This document shows positions 9,771 through 18,907 of a stretch of 64,000 nt of DNA, piece after piece. A program made the position numbers and the translations under genes. The notes below the pieces were generated by a model. It was not told the DNA's origin. It worked only from the letters and a program-made list of their open reading frames with translations, and did not search any database. This DNA is from Cronobacter universalis NCTC 9529 (lineage in GTDB: Bacteria > Pseudomonadota > Gammaproteobacteria > Enterobacterales > Enterobacteriaceae): the NCBI RefSeq assembly GCF_001277175.1, contig NZ_CP012257.1, positions 4,092,001-4,156,000 on the forward strand. Reading direction: 5' to 3'. The first letter of the stretch is position 1. Each line of letters opens with the position of its first letter.

Positions 9771-10745
9771 ATGAAGCCGTCCATCATTCTCTACAAATCC
9801 CTGCCCGACGATTTGCTTGACCGCCTGGAGAGCCACTTTAACGTGACCCGCGTATCAGACCTGAGCCCGGAGACCGTCACGGCTCACGCCAGCGCGTTCA
9901 GCGAGGCGCAAGGGCTGCTGGGTTCGAGTGAAAAAGTGGACGCCGCGCTGCTTGAGAAAATGCCCGCGCTTCGCGCCGCCTCGACGGTTTCCGTGGGGTA
10001 TGACAATTTCGACGTGGACGCGCTGAGCGCGAAAAAGATAGCGCTGATGCACACGCCTACCGTGCTCACCGAAACGGTCGCCGATACGCTGATGACGCTG
10101 GTGCTGACGACCGCGCGCCGCGCGCTGGAAGTGGCGGAGCGGGTCAAAGCGGGCGAATGGACCGGCAGCATCGGCCCGGACTGGTTCGGCTGCGACGTTC
10201 ACCACAAAACGCTGGGCATCGTCGGCATGGGCCGCATTGGTCTCGCGCTGGGGCAGCGCGCGCATTTCGGCTTTAACATGCCGATTCTCTACAACGCGCG
10301 TCGCCATCACAGCGAGGCGGAAGAGCGCTTTAACGCGCGCTACTGTGACCTGGATACGCTGCTCGCCGAATCCGATTTCGTGTGCGTCATTCTGCCGCTC
10401 ACCGACGAGACGCATCATATGATTGGCGCAGAACAGTTCCGCAAAATGAAGAAATCGGCGATTTTCATCAACGCGGGCCGCGGGCCGGTGGTGGACGAAA
10501 ACGCGCTGATCGCCGCCCTGCAAAGCGGCGAGATCCACGCGGCAGGGCTGGATGTGTTTGAACAGGAGCCGCTTTCGAAAGACTCTCCGCTGCTGACGCT
10601 GAAGAACGTGGTGGCGCTGCCGCATATCGGCTCCGCTACCCACGAGACGCGCTATAACATGGCCGCCTGCGCGGTCGATAACCTTATCAACGCGCTCAAT
10701 GGCGACGTGTCGCAGAACTGTGTGAATCCAAACGCGGTCAAATAA
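9771..10745 (+). CDS. ghrB: Glyoxylate/hydroxypyruvate reductase B; 2-ketogluconate reductase
   Basis: D-2-hydroxyacid dehydrogenase of 324 residues, orthologous over its full length to E. coli GhrB (YiaE). It reduces glyoxylate, hydroxypyruvate and 2-keto-D-gluconate with NADPH. The nucleotide-binding motif is [14 protein letters not shown]; catalytic residues are the Arg in [11 protein letters not shown], Glu in DVFEQEPL and His in [10 protein letters not shown]. In this operon it occupies the kguD position (2-keto-6-phosphogluconate reductase in Pseudomonas), so the old chromosomal gene may serve the new pathway. The start is the ATG at 9771; in-frame upstream sequence lies inside the transporter gene. 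Confidence 0.92.
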   Translation: MKPSIILYKSLPDDLLDRLESHFNVTRVSDLSPETVTAHASAFSEAQGLLGSSEKVDAALLEKMPALRAASTVSVGYDNFDVDALSAKKIALMHTPTVLTETVADTLMTLVLTTARRALEVAERVKAGEWTGSIGPDWFGCDVHHKTLGIVGMGRIGLALGQRAHFGFNMPILYNARRHHSEAEERFNARYCDLDTLLAESDFVCVILPLTDETHHMIGAEQFRKMKKSAIFINAGRGPVVDENALIAALQSGEIHAAGLDVFEQEPLSKDSPLLTLKNVVALPHIGSATHETRYNMAACAVDNLINALNGDVSQNCVNPNAVK

Positions 10746-10747
10746 AA

Positions 10748-10770
10748 AACCACCTCCAGAGGAGGTGGTT
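10748..10770 (+). terminator. First stem-loop after ghrB
   Basis: Ten-base-pair stem AACCACCTCC / GGAGGTGGTT with loop AGA begins 2 bases past the ghrB stop. There is no T-run, so it may act with the second hairpin 20 bases on. Confidence 0.6.
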
Positions 10771-10785
10771 CAGGGATGACAATAA

Positions 10786-10813
10786 AAAACGGCTCGTAAG
10801 AGCCGTTTTTTTT
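10786..10813. terminator. Bidirectional terminator between ghrB and yiaF
   Basis: Stem AAAACGGCTC / GAGCCGTTTT around loop GTAA, followed by eight T on the + strand and preceded by six A that serve as the T-run for the opposite strand. It separates the convergent ghrB and yiaF genes. Confidence 0.85.
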
Positions 10814-11523
10814 CACTGCATCGCGTTGGTCGCGGCCGTGTAAGCCTGGGTGAAGGCCTGATGTTGCGCGGCGAGCGGCCCTATCAGCGCGTTATACTGG
10901 CTCGCCTGCTGCGAGGTCGGGAACTGGATGCCATTAGCCGCAAAGCCCACCTGCGTGCCCTGCTGCGCGATGAAATCACCGACCTGCACCAGCTGCTGCG
11001 TGAACGTCTGCGCGGCCGGGATCAGCGGTTGCAGCGCATTGGCCGGGCCCGTCACCACTTTTTCATAGGCTTTATCGAACACAGGTTTCAGGTCATCCGC
11101 CTGTTTCAGCGACGCGTGAGAGCTGTCCGCCTGCATTTTCGCGTTCTGCAACTGCTGGCTCATTACGCCCAGCGAACCGTTGGCCTGGCGCAGCGCTTCA
11201 CGCTGGGTCATGTAATCCTGCGGTACGCGAATGCTGTTAACGCTATCCACTACCGGGCGGATGCCGGCGTCCATCGCCTGGTTCACCTGCTGAGAGTAGC
11301 TGTAAAGGATGGCATAGTCGGAAACGAACGGACCGAACTGTTTTTTCTGATCGGCAGTCAGCGTTGGCAGACGTTCGCCGCTACGCATTACCGTGTTTTG
11401 CAGAAAATCGACGAACGCTTTGCGCTGGTCGCCCTCTTTATCAAAACACCCGCTCAGGCTGAATACCATTAACAACGCCGCCAGCGGCGCGAACCAGCGA
11501 GAGCAGGACTTACCTGTCGCCAT
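10813..11523 (-). CDS. yiaF: DUF3053 lipoprotein YiaF
   Basis: Inner-membrane or periplasmic lipoprotein of 236 residues and unknown function, very similar to E. coli YiaF. The start at 11523 (MATGKSCSRW) matches the E. coli start; the 12 extra codons upstream are not conserved. The signal peptide ends in a lipobox (VFSLSGC), and the mature part is alpha-helical and glutamine-rich, with the conserved FDKEGDQRKAFVDFLQNTV at the mature N-terminus. It converges on ghrB. Confidence 0.93.
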   Translation of the reverse strand: MATGKSCSRWFAPLAALLMVFSLSGCFDKEGDQRKAFVDFLQNTVMRSGERLPTLTADQKKQFGPFVSDYAILYSYSQQVNQAMDAGIRPVVDSVNSIRVPQDYMTQREALRQANGSLGVMSQQLQNAKMQADSSHASLKQADDLKPVFDKAYEKVVTGPANALQPLIPAAQTFTQQLVQVGDFIAQQGTQVGFAANGIQFPTSQQASQYNALIGPLAAQHQAFTQAYTAATNAMQ

Positions 11524-11741
11524 TTTTTTGCTCCTTTCACTCATCAACGCGCACACCACTGCCAGTGTGCTTCAACGCCCACAAGGATAGTTCAGACGCG
11601 TCGCGCAGGATACCCTTTATTGCGCTGTGAAAGCGATTATGCGAAAGGCCACGCGCCGCACGTAAAAAAGGGCCGCCAGCCTGCGCTGACGACCCTTAAT
11701 AAAGACGCTCGCAACCTTACCGACACGCAGCCTCGCCAGGC

Positions 11742-11772
11742 CTGAAAAGGCGGGGTTTCCCCCGCCCTCCAG
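11742..11772 (-). terminator. 3' hairpin of the first hok mRNA
   Basis: On the minus strand, CTGGAGGGCGGGG-AAA-CCCCGCCTTTTCAGG follows the hok stop codon. It has the same place and form as the hairpin after the plasmid R1 hok gene. Confidence 0.6.
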
Positions 11773-11775
11773 ACG

Positions 11776-11934
11776 CTACTTACCGGATTCGTAAGCCAGA
11801 AACGCAGCGGCCTCCCGATATCTGTCCTTATAACGAATTTCGCACAGCGATTTTCGTATAAGGAGCGTGAATATTAATAGGGTGATACAGACGATTAATA
11901 CGCACCAGATAAGCGCATTTCGCGGTAGTTTCAT
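11776..11934 (-). CDS. hok: Hok/Gef type I toxin (plasmid R1 Hok-like)
   Basis: 52-residue membrane toxin that depolarises the inner membrane when its stable mRNA escapes antisense control. It has a single transmembrane helix ([20 protein letters not shown]) followed by the Hok signature [22 protein letters not shown]; the C-terminus YESGK matches plasmid R1 Hok. The gene is too short for usual cut-offs. The region 11704-12101 carries the other parts of the system: the mRNA 5' end GGCGCTTGAGG at about 12101, a complementary 3' segment GAGCGTC at 11704-11710 (pairing with two G-U wobbles), and Sok on the opposite strand. An overlapping out-of-frame reading (11828 upward) could be mok. E. coli hokA lies in this neighbourhood. 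Confidence 0.9.
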   Translation of the reverse strand: MKLPRNALIWCVLIVCITLLIFTLLIRKSLCEIRYKDRYREAAAFLAYESGK

Positions 11935-11980
11935 CAGCTTCTTTTCCTTGTCTTGCGACGGGTAAGAGGCTAATCTGCAT

Positions 11981-12042
11981 ATGTTTGGTATGGAGACAGC
12001 CTCGTTGGTTAATGAAAATTGACCTTCGGGGCTTTCTTCTTT
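11981..12042 (+). ncRNA. sok: Sok antisense RNA
   Basis: Antisense RNA that blocks translation of the coupled mok/hok frame. The sequence closely matches plasmid R1 Sok: CCTCG, TTGGTTAATGAAAATTGACC (the GGTTAA/TTAACC-type stem with a GAAA-rich loop), CGGGGCTTTCTTCTTT tail. The continuation 12081-12101 (AGGCAAAAAGCCTCAAGCGCC) is the complement of the conserved hok mRNA 5' end. Exact ends are estimated by alignment from memory. Confidence 0.78.
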
Positions 12043-12443
12043 CTGCCATCCGCCATAGCGGTAACACTGCCGATTGCCGGAGGCAAAAAGCCTCAAGCGC
12101 CGGGGTCATTCTACGCCGCCTTTTTCGCCTGCCAGAACGTGATTCGGTGCTTTTCAGAAACCGACATGAGCGCTTTCCCAGAAGCAGGCGAACAACGTTT
12201 ATACGGGCGTCAGAACAGCGCTGTACGTTTCCCGAAATGCCTGGCAAATCTGGTGATCCTTCGCAAGCTAAAGGATCGCGCCGGGATCTTTTACAAAACT
12301 ATACTTTCTTAAGATTAATCCTAATATCAACGTGTTAGGACGCGATATTCCACCACAGAACGGCCAGAACCGGCGCTCGCCAGTCAACAAGCGCAAAATC
12401 TTCGATTACGCTTCCCGCGGTTTGGTTTTTTCCGAACTATGAT

Positions 12444-12457
12444 TAAGAAGCTTCTTA
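12444..12457. promoter_or_regulatory. 14-bp palindrome upstream of yiaG
   Basis: TAAGAAGCTTCTTA is a perfect palindrome 38 bases before the yiaG start, within or next to its promoter. It is a candidate operator, perhaps for YiaG itself, whose product is a helix-turn-helix protein. Apart from this, 12102-12494 shows no gene I can support. Confidence 0.4.
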
Positions 12458-12494
12458 GACGTTCACGATCCCGCTGTGTGATTAGGAGTCCAAA

Positions 12495-12788
12495 ATGGAA
12501 TCTAAAGACCCTATGTTTGAGTTGCTCAGCAGCCTCGAACAAATTGTATTAAAAAAAGATGTCTCTGATACGGTTACCCTGCCGCAGAAACCTAACGCGT
12601 TTTCAGAATTTGAACTGTTGCGTAAAAGAACGGGCCTGAAAACTGATGATTTGGCTCGTGTAATGGGCGTCAGTGTCGCAATGGTTCAGGAGTGGGAATC
12701 CCGCCGTGTGAAACCCTCCAGCACCGAACTGAAGCTGATGCGCCTGATTCAGGCGAATCCCATGCTCAGTAAACAACTCATGGAATGA
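12495..12788 (+). CDS. yiaG: HTH-type regulator YiaG
   Basis: Small DNA-binding protein of 97 residues, similar to E. coli YiaG. The C-terminal half is an XRE/HigA-like helix-turn-helix (ELLRKRTGLKTDDLARVMGV then SVAMVQEWESRRVKPSSTE) followed by the conserved tail LKLMRLIQANPMLSKQLME. The N-terminal 35 residues are variable. Its targets are unknown. A clear ribosome-binding site, AGGAG, precedes the ATG. It is monocistronic and flanked on both sides by hok-type toxin genes on the other strand. Confidence 0.92.
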   Translation: MESKDPMFELLSSLEQIVLKKDVSDTVTLPQKPNAFSEFELLRKRTGLKTDDLARVMGVSVAMVQEWESRRVKPSSTELKLMRLIQANPMLSKQLME

Positions 12789-12824
12789 AACGCTAGCCAG
12801 CAGTACACTTTTTTTCGCAAACAA

Positions 12825-12850
12825 AACGCCCCCGCAGATGCGGGGGCGTT
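12825..12850 (+). terminator. Terminator of yiaG
   Basis: Perfect 11-bp stem AACGCCCCCGC / GCGGGGGCGTT with loop AGAT, followed by GCTTTT, 37 bases past the yiaG stop. Confidence 0.8.
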
Positions 12851-12932
12851 GCTTTTCAGAATACATTTGGGTGCGTGCAGGCCAACCCATCCTCCTGACC
12901 AGTGGGTGGGGGATCGCTCCCCCATCCAAAGG

Positions 12933-13091
12933 CTACTTCCCTGGTTCGTAAGCAAGGATTGCCCGTATTTCCCGGCTTCCCTCTTTAATGGTGAATTCAC
13001 ATAAGCGATCACGCATTATTAAGGCGAAACACAGCACCGTAATACAGAGCGCTAATATGCTTAAAAAAGCATATCGGGATTTTATTGGCAT
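12933..13091 (-). CDS. Second Hok/Gef type I toxin
   Basis: 52-residue protein not covered by standard gene-length limits. After the start (ATG 13091, preceded by AGGAGG) come a basic N-terminus, one hydrophobic helix (YAFLSILALCITVLCFALIM) and the Hok signature RDRLCEFTIKEG then IRAILAYEPGK. It is clearly diverged from the first copy. The transcript appears to span about 12869-13235: its 5' end GGGTGCTCAGGC is complementary to the 3' segment GCCTGCACGCACCC (12869-12882), the fold-back arrangement of stable hok mRNAs. A GGGGGATCGCTCCCCC hairpin (12908-12923) follows the stop codon. Confidence 0.85.
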   Translation of the reverse strand: MPIKSRYAFLSILALCITVLCFALIMRDRLCEFTIKEGSREIRAILAYEPGK

Positions 13092-13112
13092 AATTGCCTC
13101 CTTATAGGGAAG

Positions 13113-13149
13113 AGGCTACAATCAGGCTGTTGGGTTCTGATTGCAGCCT
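13113..13149. repeat. Inverted repeat in the leader of the second hok mRNA
   Basis: AGGCTACAATCAG and CTGATTGCAGCCT pair over 13 bp with one mismatch around an 11-base loop, immediately upstream of the hok ribosome-binding site. It can fold the translation-initiation region in the mRNA, as expected for a hok leader. Confidence 0.6.
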
Positions 13150-13200
13150 CCCCCGAGGTTAAATGGAATTAACTAAGGGGGGCATTCATCTGACCAGCCT
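13150..13200 (+). ncRNA. Candidate Sok-like antisense RNA of the second hok
   Basis: CCCCCGAGGTTAAATGGAAT followed by TAACTAAGGGGGG has the same plan as Sok: complementary GGTTAA/TTAACT arms around an A/G-rich loop, closed by a C-run and G-run. It is on the strand opposite the hok mRNA leader. There is no T-rich tail like that of the first Sok, so it may be degenerate. The ends are approximate. Confidence 0.4.
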
Positions 13201-13355
13201 TTGCATCATGCCCAAGCCAGCCAGCCTGAGCACCCGCGCGCTATATTATCCGCAACCGGCTTATTAATAATTACGCGACCACGTAATAACTCCGCGCTTT
13301 TTGTATTGTGATAAGAAAATAAGAATTCAACGTAGCGAAAACCGCTATAAAAAAA

Positions 13356-13377
13356 CCCGCCAGCGGCGGGTTTTTTA
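13356..13377 (-). terminator. Terminator of glyQS
   Basis: CCCGCC-AGC-GGCGGG stem with A-rich sequence on the left (T-run on the minus strand) and T-rich sequence on the right, 17 bases beyond the glyS stop. It could work in both directions. Confidence 0.85.
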
Positions 13378-13393
13378 TTATTAACGAAACACG

Positions 13394-15463
13394 TTACTGG
13401 AGCAGGGAAATATCCGCTACCTGCAGGAACAGCGCACGTAATTTTGACAGCAGCGTCAGACGATTAATACGCACCTGCGCATCGTCCGCGTTAACCATCA
13501 CTTTCTCGAAGAACTCATCCACCGGCTCGCGCAGCTGCGCCAGCTCGACCAGCGCTTCCTGATAGCGGCCTTCCGCGAACAGCGGCTGCAGTTTGTCGCG
13601 CATCACAGCAACCTGCAACGCCAGACGGATTTCCGGATCTTCTTTCAGTACCGACGCATGAACTTCATCGTTCAGCGGCTCGTTGGCCTTCGCGAGGATA
13701 TTGGAAACGCGTTTGTTCGCCGCAGCCAGCGCTACTGCTTCATCCAGCGTACGGAAGTGCGATACCGCCTTCATGCGGGCATCGAAATCCGCCGGGCGGG
13801 TCGGACGATTCGCCAGTACCGCCTGAATGGTGTCAACGCTGTAGCCTTCGTCCTGATACCAGGCGCGGAAGCGGCCCAGCATGAAGTCCACGACATCATC
13901 CACCACTTTGGCGTTGGTCAGTTTGCTGCCGTAGAGGCGCACGGCTTCTTCCGTCAGGGTTTGCAGATCAAGCGGCAGGTTTTTCTCAACGATAATACGC
14001 AGCGCGCCGAGGGCGGCGCGGCGCAGCGCAAACGGGTCTTTATCGCCTTTCGGATGCTGGCCAATGCCGAAAATGCCGGCCAGGGTATCCATCTTATCGG
14101 CAATCGCCACGGCGCAGGCCACCAGGCTTGATGGCAGCGCATCGCCCGCAAAACGCGGCATGTACTGCTCGTTCAGCGCAACCGCAACGTCTTCAGATTC
14201 GCCATCATGACGCGCGTAGTGCATGCCCATGACGCCCTGGGTGTCGGTGAACTCAAACACCATGTTGGTCATCAGATCGCATTTGGAGAGCAGACCCGCG
14301 CGCGTCGCGTGGTTCACATCCGCGCCTATCTGGCTCGCAATCCAGCCGGAGAGCGCCTGAATGCGGTCGGTTTTGTCGCGCAGCGTGCCGAGCTGTTGCT
14401 GGAACAGTACGGTTTCAAGACGCGGCAGGTGATCTTCCAGACGTTTTTTACGGTCGGTGTTGAAGAAGAACTCCGCATCCGCCAGACGCGGACGCACGAC
14501 TTTTTCGTTACCGGAGATAATCTGGTGCGGATCTCTGGACTCAATATTCGCCACAAAGATGAAATTCGGCAGCAGCTTGCCGTCGGTGCCGTAAACCGGG
14601 AAATATTTCTGGTCGCCTTTCATGGTGTAGACCAGCGCTTCCGCCGGCACCGCCAGGAATTTCTCTTCGAATTTCGCGGTCAGGACCACCGGCCATTCCA
14701 CCAGCGAGGTGACTTCTTCAAGCAGGCTGTCGCTCAGATCGGCATTGCCGCCGATTTTCGCGGCTGCCGCTTCGGCGTCCTGCTGAATTTTGGCTTTACG
14801 CGCGTTGTAGTCGGCGATGACCTTGCCGCGCTCCAGCAGGATCTGCGGGTACTGATCGGCATGGTCGATCGTGAATTCCGGCTCGCCCATAAAACGGTGG
14901 CCGCGGATCACGCGATCGGACTGAATGCCGAGAATGGTAGCCGGCAGCACTTCATCGTCCAGCAGCAGCGTCACGGTATGAACCGGGCGCACGAACTGCA
15001 CGTCAGACGCGCCCCAGCGCATCAGTTTTGGAATCGGCAATTTAGACAGCGCGGTGCTCACCATGTTTGGCAGCAACGCCTGCGCGCTTTCGCCTTTCAC
15101 GTGGGCGCGATACATCAGCCACTCGCCTTTATCGGTCACCAGACGCTCCGCCTGATCGACGGTAATGCCGCAGCCGCGCGCCCAGCCTTCCGCCGCTTTG
15201 CTCGGATTGCCCTCGGCGTCAAACGCCGCAGAAACCGCCGGGCCACGCTTTTCAACTTCGCGATCCGGCTGGGACGCCGCCAGATTCGCCACTTTCAGCG
15301 CCAGACGACGCGGCGCCGCAAACCAGCTCACGACGCCGTGGGTCAGGCCCGCCGCGTCCAGTTCAGCAGTAAAGTTCGCAGCGAAGGATTCCTCCAGGCT
15401 GCGCAGGGCTTTTGGTGGCAGCTCTTCAGTGCCAATCTCCACCAGAAAAGTTTTCTCAGACAT
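13394..15463 (-). CDS. glyS: Glycyl-tRNA synthetase beta subunit
   Basis: Beta chain (689 residues, the E. coli length) of the alpha2-beta2 bacterial glycyl-tRNA synthetase, needed for tRNA recognition. It begins [20 protein letters not shown], the conserved N-terminal signature, and ends in the helical anticodon-binding-like domain ([25 protein letters not shown]). It is the second gene of glyQS, starting 9 bases after the glyQ stop, and is followed by a strong terminator. Confidence 0.98.
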   Translation of the reverse strand: MSEKTFLVEIGTEELPPKALRSLEESFAANFTAELDAAGLTHGVVSWFAAPRRLALKVANLAASQPDREVEKRGPAVSAAFDAEGNPSKAAEGWARGCGITVDQAERLVTDKGEWLMYRAHVKGESAQALLPNMVSTALSKLPIPKLMRWGASDVQFVRPVHTVTLLLDDEVLPATILGIQSDRVIRGHRFMGEPEFTIDHADQYPQILLERGKVIADYNARKAKIQQDAEAAAAKIGGNADLSDSLLEEVTSLVEWPVVLTAKFEEKFLAVPAEALVYTMKGDQKYFPVYGTDGKLLPNFIFVANIESRDPHQIISGNEKVVRPRLADAEFFFNTDRKKRLEDHLPRLETVLFQQQLGTLRDKTDRIQALSGWIASQIGADVNHATRAGLLSKCDLMTNMVFEFTDTQGVMGMHYARHDGESEDVAVALNEQYMPRFAGDALPSSLVACAVAIADKMDTLAGIFGIGQHPKGDKDPFALRRAALGALRIIVEKNLPLDLQTLTEEAVRLYGSKLTNAKVVDDVVDFMLGRFRAWYQDEGYSVDTIQAVLANRPTRPADFDARMKAVSHFRTLDEAVALAAANKRVSNILAKANEPLNDEVHASVLKEDPEIRLALQVAVMRDKLQPLFAEGRYQEALVELAQLREPVDEFFEKVMVNADDAQVRINRLTLLSKLRALFLQVADISLLQ

Positions 15464-15472
15464 GGCAGCCTC

Positions 15473-16384
15473 TTATTTATTTCTGTTGCACATCGGGAAG
15501 CCCAGCGCCTCGCGGGAGGCGTAGTAGGCTTCGGCCACGGCTTTGGTCAGCGTGCGGATACGCAAAATGTAGCGCTGGCGCTCGGTCACCGAGATAGCCT
15601 TGCGCGCGTCCAGCAGGTTGAAGCTGTGGGCGGCTTTCAGAATACGTTCATAAGCAGGCAGCGGCAGCGGGTTTTCCAGCGCCAGCAGCTGTTGAGCTTC
15701 TTTTTCGTACTGCTCAAAGCAGGTAAACAGGAAATCCACGTCGGCGTATTCGAAGTTATAGGTGGATTGCTCCACTTCGTTCTGATGGAACACGTCGCCG
15801 TAAGTGGTTTTGCCAAGCGGACCATCGCTCCAGACCAGGTCGTAAACGCTGTCCACGCCCTGAATGTACATGGCGAGACGCTCAAGGCCGTAAGTGATTT
15901 CACCGGTCACCGGTTTGCACTCCAGGCCGCCGACCTGCTGGAAGTAAGTGAACTGCGTCACTTCCATGCCGTTCAGCCACACTTCCCAGCCGAGACCCCA
16001 GGCGCCGAGCGTCGGGTTTTCCCAGTTGTCTTCGACGAAGCGAATATCATGAATGGTCGGGTCCATACCCAGCTCTTTAAGCGACCCCAGGTACAGCTCC
16101 TGAATATTGTCCGGCGACGGCTTAATGATCACCTGGAACTGGTAGTAGTGCTGTAAACGGTTGGGGTTTTCGCCGTAGCGGCCATCGGTCGGGCGGCGGG
16201 AAGGCTGAACATAAGCGGCCGCGATCGGCTCCGGGCCCAGCGCCCGCAGGCAGGTCATCGGGTGGGAGGTGCCGGCGCCGACTTCCATGTCCAGAGGTTG
16301 AACGATGGTGCAGCCCTGACGAGCCCAGTAATCCTGTAAGGTCAGGATCAGGCCCTGAAAGGTCCTGGTATCAAACTTTTGCAT
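15473..16384 (-). CDS. glyQ: Glycyl-tRNA synthetase alpha subunit
   Basis: Catalytic alpha chain (303 residues) of glycyl-tRNA synthetase, a class II enzyme. The start at 16384 ([20 protein letters not shown]) equals that of E. coli; a reading from 16396 adds four non-conserved residues. The class II motifs are intact: [19 protein letters not shown] and the glycine-rich [19 protein letters not shown] region. It is first in the glyQS operon, with the promoter expected in the 118 bases before ysaB. Confidence 0.98.
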   Translation of the reverse strand: MQKFDTRTFQGLILTLQDYWARQGCTIVQPLDMEVGAGTSHPMTCLRALGPEPIAAAYVQPSRRPTDGRYGENPNRLQHYYQFQVIIKPSPDNIQELYLGSLKELGMDPTIHDIRFVEDNWENPTLGAWGLGWEVWLNGMEVTQFTYFQQVGGLECKPVTGEITYGLERLAMYIQGVDSVYDLVWSDGPLGKTTYGDVFHQNEVEQSTYNFEYADVDFLFTCFEQYEKEAQQLLALENPLPLPAYERILKAAHSFNLLDARKAISVTERQRYILRIRTLTKAVAEAYYASREALGFPMCNRNK

Positions 16385-16502
16385 ATGATTTCGCACGCGA
16401 TACGAGTGGGTTTATTTGGAAGCGGTCAGTATACCCGTTGACCGCCAGATATACAGCCTCAATCCACGACCAAAAGCGGGCGGTTGACGCGTGGTTGCGC
16501 CA

Positions 16503-16814
16503 TTAGCGCATTGAAAGGTGTAAAAATTGGCCGTTGGCGTCGAAAGAACAGGTAAAGCCTTCTTCGCGCGCCGTATAGCCGCGCATTTCATAGCTTCCCT
16601 GAAACGCCTCGAAACCGTTGACGGTGATTTTCTGCGCGGCGGTATTGTAGCGATGGGCGGCTTTCGCTTTACAAAGCTGTTCCATTTCCAGCGAATGCGG
16701 CGCGCTGACGCGTCCTTTTTGCGCATGCTGCGGGTGCGCGTCCTCGTGACTGCAACCGACAAGCGCGCCTGCAAACAGCACCAGCCAAAGCGTGCGGGGC
16801 AACAGCCTCGTCAT
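16503..16814 (-). CDS. ysaB: Small lipoprotein YsaB-like
   Basis: Protein of 103 residues with a lipoprotein signal (LWLVLFAGALVGC, Cys21) and a short mature domain containing MEQLCKAKAAHRY and GYTAREEGFTCSFDANGQF. Length and position between glyQ and wecH match E. coli ysaB, whose function is unknown. Two further cysteines (in EQLC and FTC) could form a disulfide in the periplasm. It is transcribed in the glyQS direction but with its own space upstream. Confidence 0.8.
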   Translation of the reverse strand: MTRLLPRTLWLVLFAGALVGCSHEDAHPQHAQKGRVSAPHSLEMEQLCKAKAAHRYNTAAQKITVNGFEAFQGSYEMRGYTAREEGFTCSFDANGQFLHLSMR

Positions 16815-17001
16815 AGTCTGTTATCTCCATGTTAAAATGACGACTAAAGCGCGGGTGACCGCAGCGGACAAAGGGCGTGCATTCTGCAAAACCGCCGCCA
16901 GGCTGACAACGGGCCGCCCTGAAACTCAGATTGTTCCGTGAAGCAGGACCCAGAATCAGGAAGTCACACTGCTGATAATTAAAGATGGTACAGAGGAACT
17001 G

Positions 17002-17994
17002 ATGCAGCAAAAAATTCACTGGATAGACAATCTGCGCGCGATAGCCTGTCTGATGGTCATCATGATCCACACGACGACCTGGTATATTACCAATCCTTCA
17101 CTGGTCAGCCCGCTAAACTGGGAGTTAGCCAACCTGCTGAACTCCGCGTCGCGCGTCAGCGTGCCGCTGTTTTTTATGATCTCAGGGTATCTCTTTTTCG
17201 GCGAGCGCAGCGCCGGGCAGCGGCATTTTCTGCGCATCGCGCTCTGCCTGGTTTTTTACAGCGCCGTGGCGCTTGTCTACATCACGCTGCTGACACCAAT
17301 CAATGAAAAAATCTCACTCAGGCTGTTGTTACAGAAGCCGGTTTTCTACCATTTATGGTTTTTCTTCGCCATTGCCGTCATTTACCTGCTGTCGCCGTTG
17401 ATTAGCGTGAAGCGCATCGATGGCCGGACGGCGCTGGCCCTTATCGTCCTGCTGGGCGTGGTGGCGAACCCGAATACCGTGGCGCAAAAACTTGGTGGCG
17501 TGCAGTGGCTGCCGGTGAACCTGTATATCAATGGCGATACGTTTTATTACGTACTGTACGGGCTGATGGGCCGCGCGATCGGGATGATGGAGACAGCGCA
17601 GCGCCCGGTGAGCCTGCTGGCGGGTATCGTGCTGGCGGTCAGCACTGTGTCGATTGCGAGCGGCACCCATCAGGCGCTGGAGAGCCACGGCAACTTTGCC
17701 GACACCTTTTATCTTTATTGCGGCCCGCTGGTGCTTATCGCCGCGTTAAGCCTGCTGGTGCTGGCGAAAAATACGCTTAACCGCGAACTCACACCTCTCG
17801 CGTTTATCGCGCGCTATTCGCTGGGCATTTACGGCTTCCATGCGCTGATCATCCATTTCTTGCGCACGCGGCACCTGGAATTCACGGCATGGCCGGTGCT
17901 GGATATCGCCTGGATTTTCAGTACGACGCTGGCGGGCAGCCTGGCGCTGGCGGCGCTGTTGCAGCGCGTCGACCGCCGTCGTCTCGTCAGTTAA
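17002..17994 (+). CDS. wecH: O-acetyltransferase WecH
   Basis: Inner-membrane acyltransferase-3 family protein (330 residues, about ten hydrophobic helices), orthologous to E. coli YiaH/WecH, which O-acetylates GlcNAc residues of enterobacterial common antigen. The family's catalytic-type histidine is in [12 protein letters not shown], near residue 25, and the start [19 protein letters not shown] is typical. AGAGGA precedes the ATG. The gene converges on the regulator at 17987, with an 8-base overlap. Confidence 0.93.
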   Translation: MQQKIHWIDNLRAIACLMVIMIHTTTWYITNPSLVSPLNWELANLLNSASRVSVPLFFMISGYLFFGERSAGQRHFLRIALCLVFYSAVALVYITLLTPINEKISLRLLLQKPVFYHLWFFFAIAVIYLLSPLISVKRIDGRTALALIVLLGVVANPNTVAQKLGGVQWLPVNLYINGDTFYYVLYGLMGRAIGMMETAQRPVSLLAGIVLAVSTVSIASGTHQALESHGNFADTFYLYCGPLVLIAALSLLVLAKNTLNRELTPLAFIARYSLGIYGFHALIIHFLRTRHLEFTAWPVLDIAWIFSTTLAGSLALAALLQRVDRRRLVS

Positions 17995-18907
17995 CGGCGC
18001 GCGAGCGGGCGCGCTGGAGCTGCCGGGCGGATGAAAACCCGGCGGCCACGGCGGCCTGTTCCGCGCCCTGCCCCTGCAATAAGCACTGACTGGCAAACGC
18101 CACGCGTAATTGCTCAAGATAATCGCGAACGCTGATCCCCAGGTGCTCTTTAAACAGCCGCGTGAGATGGCGCGGGCTGACGTGCACGCGTCCGGCAATC
18201 TCCGTCAGGCTCCATGTCGCCTGCGGATGCGCGGCCAGCAGATCCTGGGCGCGATGCACGGCGGGGTGCAGATGATTTCGGTAACGCAGCCAGGGCGAGA
18301 GCTGCGGATCGTCGCCGGAGCGGCGAAACCAGACCACCATTTCGCGCGCCACATCAAGCGCCGCGCGCGGCCCGCACAAACGATGGATCAGATGCAGGCT
18401 TAAATCGATGCCGGACGTAATACCGGCGCTGGTCCAGATGCCGCGATCTTCAACAAAAATACGGTTATCGCGCACCTGCGCGCCGGGGGCGGCGGCCTTA
18501 AGGCGCGCCAGCACGTCATGGTGCGTGGTGCACTCAACGCCATGCAGCAGACCGGCTTTCGCCGCCAGCAGCGAGCCCGAGCAGACGCAAATTAGCGTGA
18601 GCTGCTGACTGTGGATCAGCGGCTGAAGCCGCATCAGCCAGTTGCGGGCGGCCAGCGCCCCTGGCGTAGCAAACCAGCGGCTGGAATCCGCGACACCGGG
18701 GAGAACGAGCAGGCTGCCTGGCGGCAGTGTTTCCGGCAGCGGCGCGATACCCGCCACCTGTAAGCCGGTCGACATCACGACTCGCTCTTCAGGCCCTATG
18801 TAATTCAGGCTGAAGGCGTCGCCCGCAAGCGCCAGCGTCTCCGCCGGGCCCGTTAAATCGAGCGCCATGACGCCAGGCAACACCACAAACCAGACAGGAA
18901 TGGTCAT
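17987..18907 (-). CDS. GlxA-type AraC-family regulator
   Basis: Transcriptional regulator of 306 residues. The N-terminal half (about 1-185) is a DJ-1/PfpI-like amidotransferase-fold domain, with the nucleophile-elbow segment [19 protein letters not shown] and [21 protein letters not shown]. The C-terminal half is an AraC helix-turn-helix pair ([21 protein letters not shown] and [18 protein letters not shown]). The start codon overlaps the stop of the upstream hydrolase gene as ATGA (18904-18907), so the two are co-translated and the regulator probably senses a compound linked to that enzyme. The ligand is not known. E. coli lacks this pair between wecH and xylB. Confidence 0.82.
   Translation of the reverse strand: MTIPVWFVVLPGVMALDLTGPAETLALAGDAFSLNYIGPEERVVMSTGLQVAGIAPLPETLPPGSLLVLPGVADSSRWFATPGALAARNWLMRLQPLIHSQQLTLICVCSGSLLAAKAGLLHGVECTTHHDVLARLKAAAPGAQVRDNRIFVEDRGIWTSAGITSGIDLSLHLIHRLCGPRAALDVAREMVVWFRRSGDDPQLSPWLRYRNHLHPAVHRAQDLLAAHPQATWSLTEIAGRVHVSPRHLTRLFKEHLGISVRDYLEQLRVAFASQCLLQGQGAEQAAVAAGFSSARQLQRARSRAVN

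Noticed and set aside
12019..12312. 97-codon open frame on the + strand
   Set aside because: It overlaps Sok and the hok leader; coding appearance is better explained by RNA conservation, and there is no ribosome-binding site.
14207..16156. 649-codon open frame on the + strand
   Set aside because: It is antisense to glyS and glyQ, both of full length and certain; no ribosome-binding site or family match. Long shadows are expected in GC-rich codon-biased genes.
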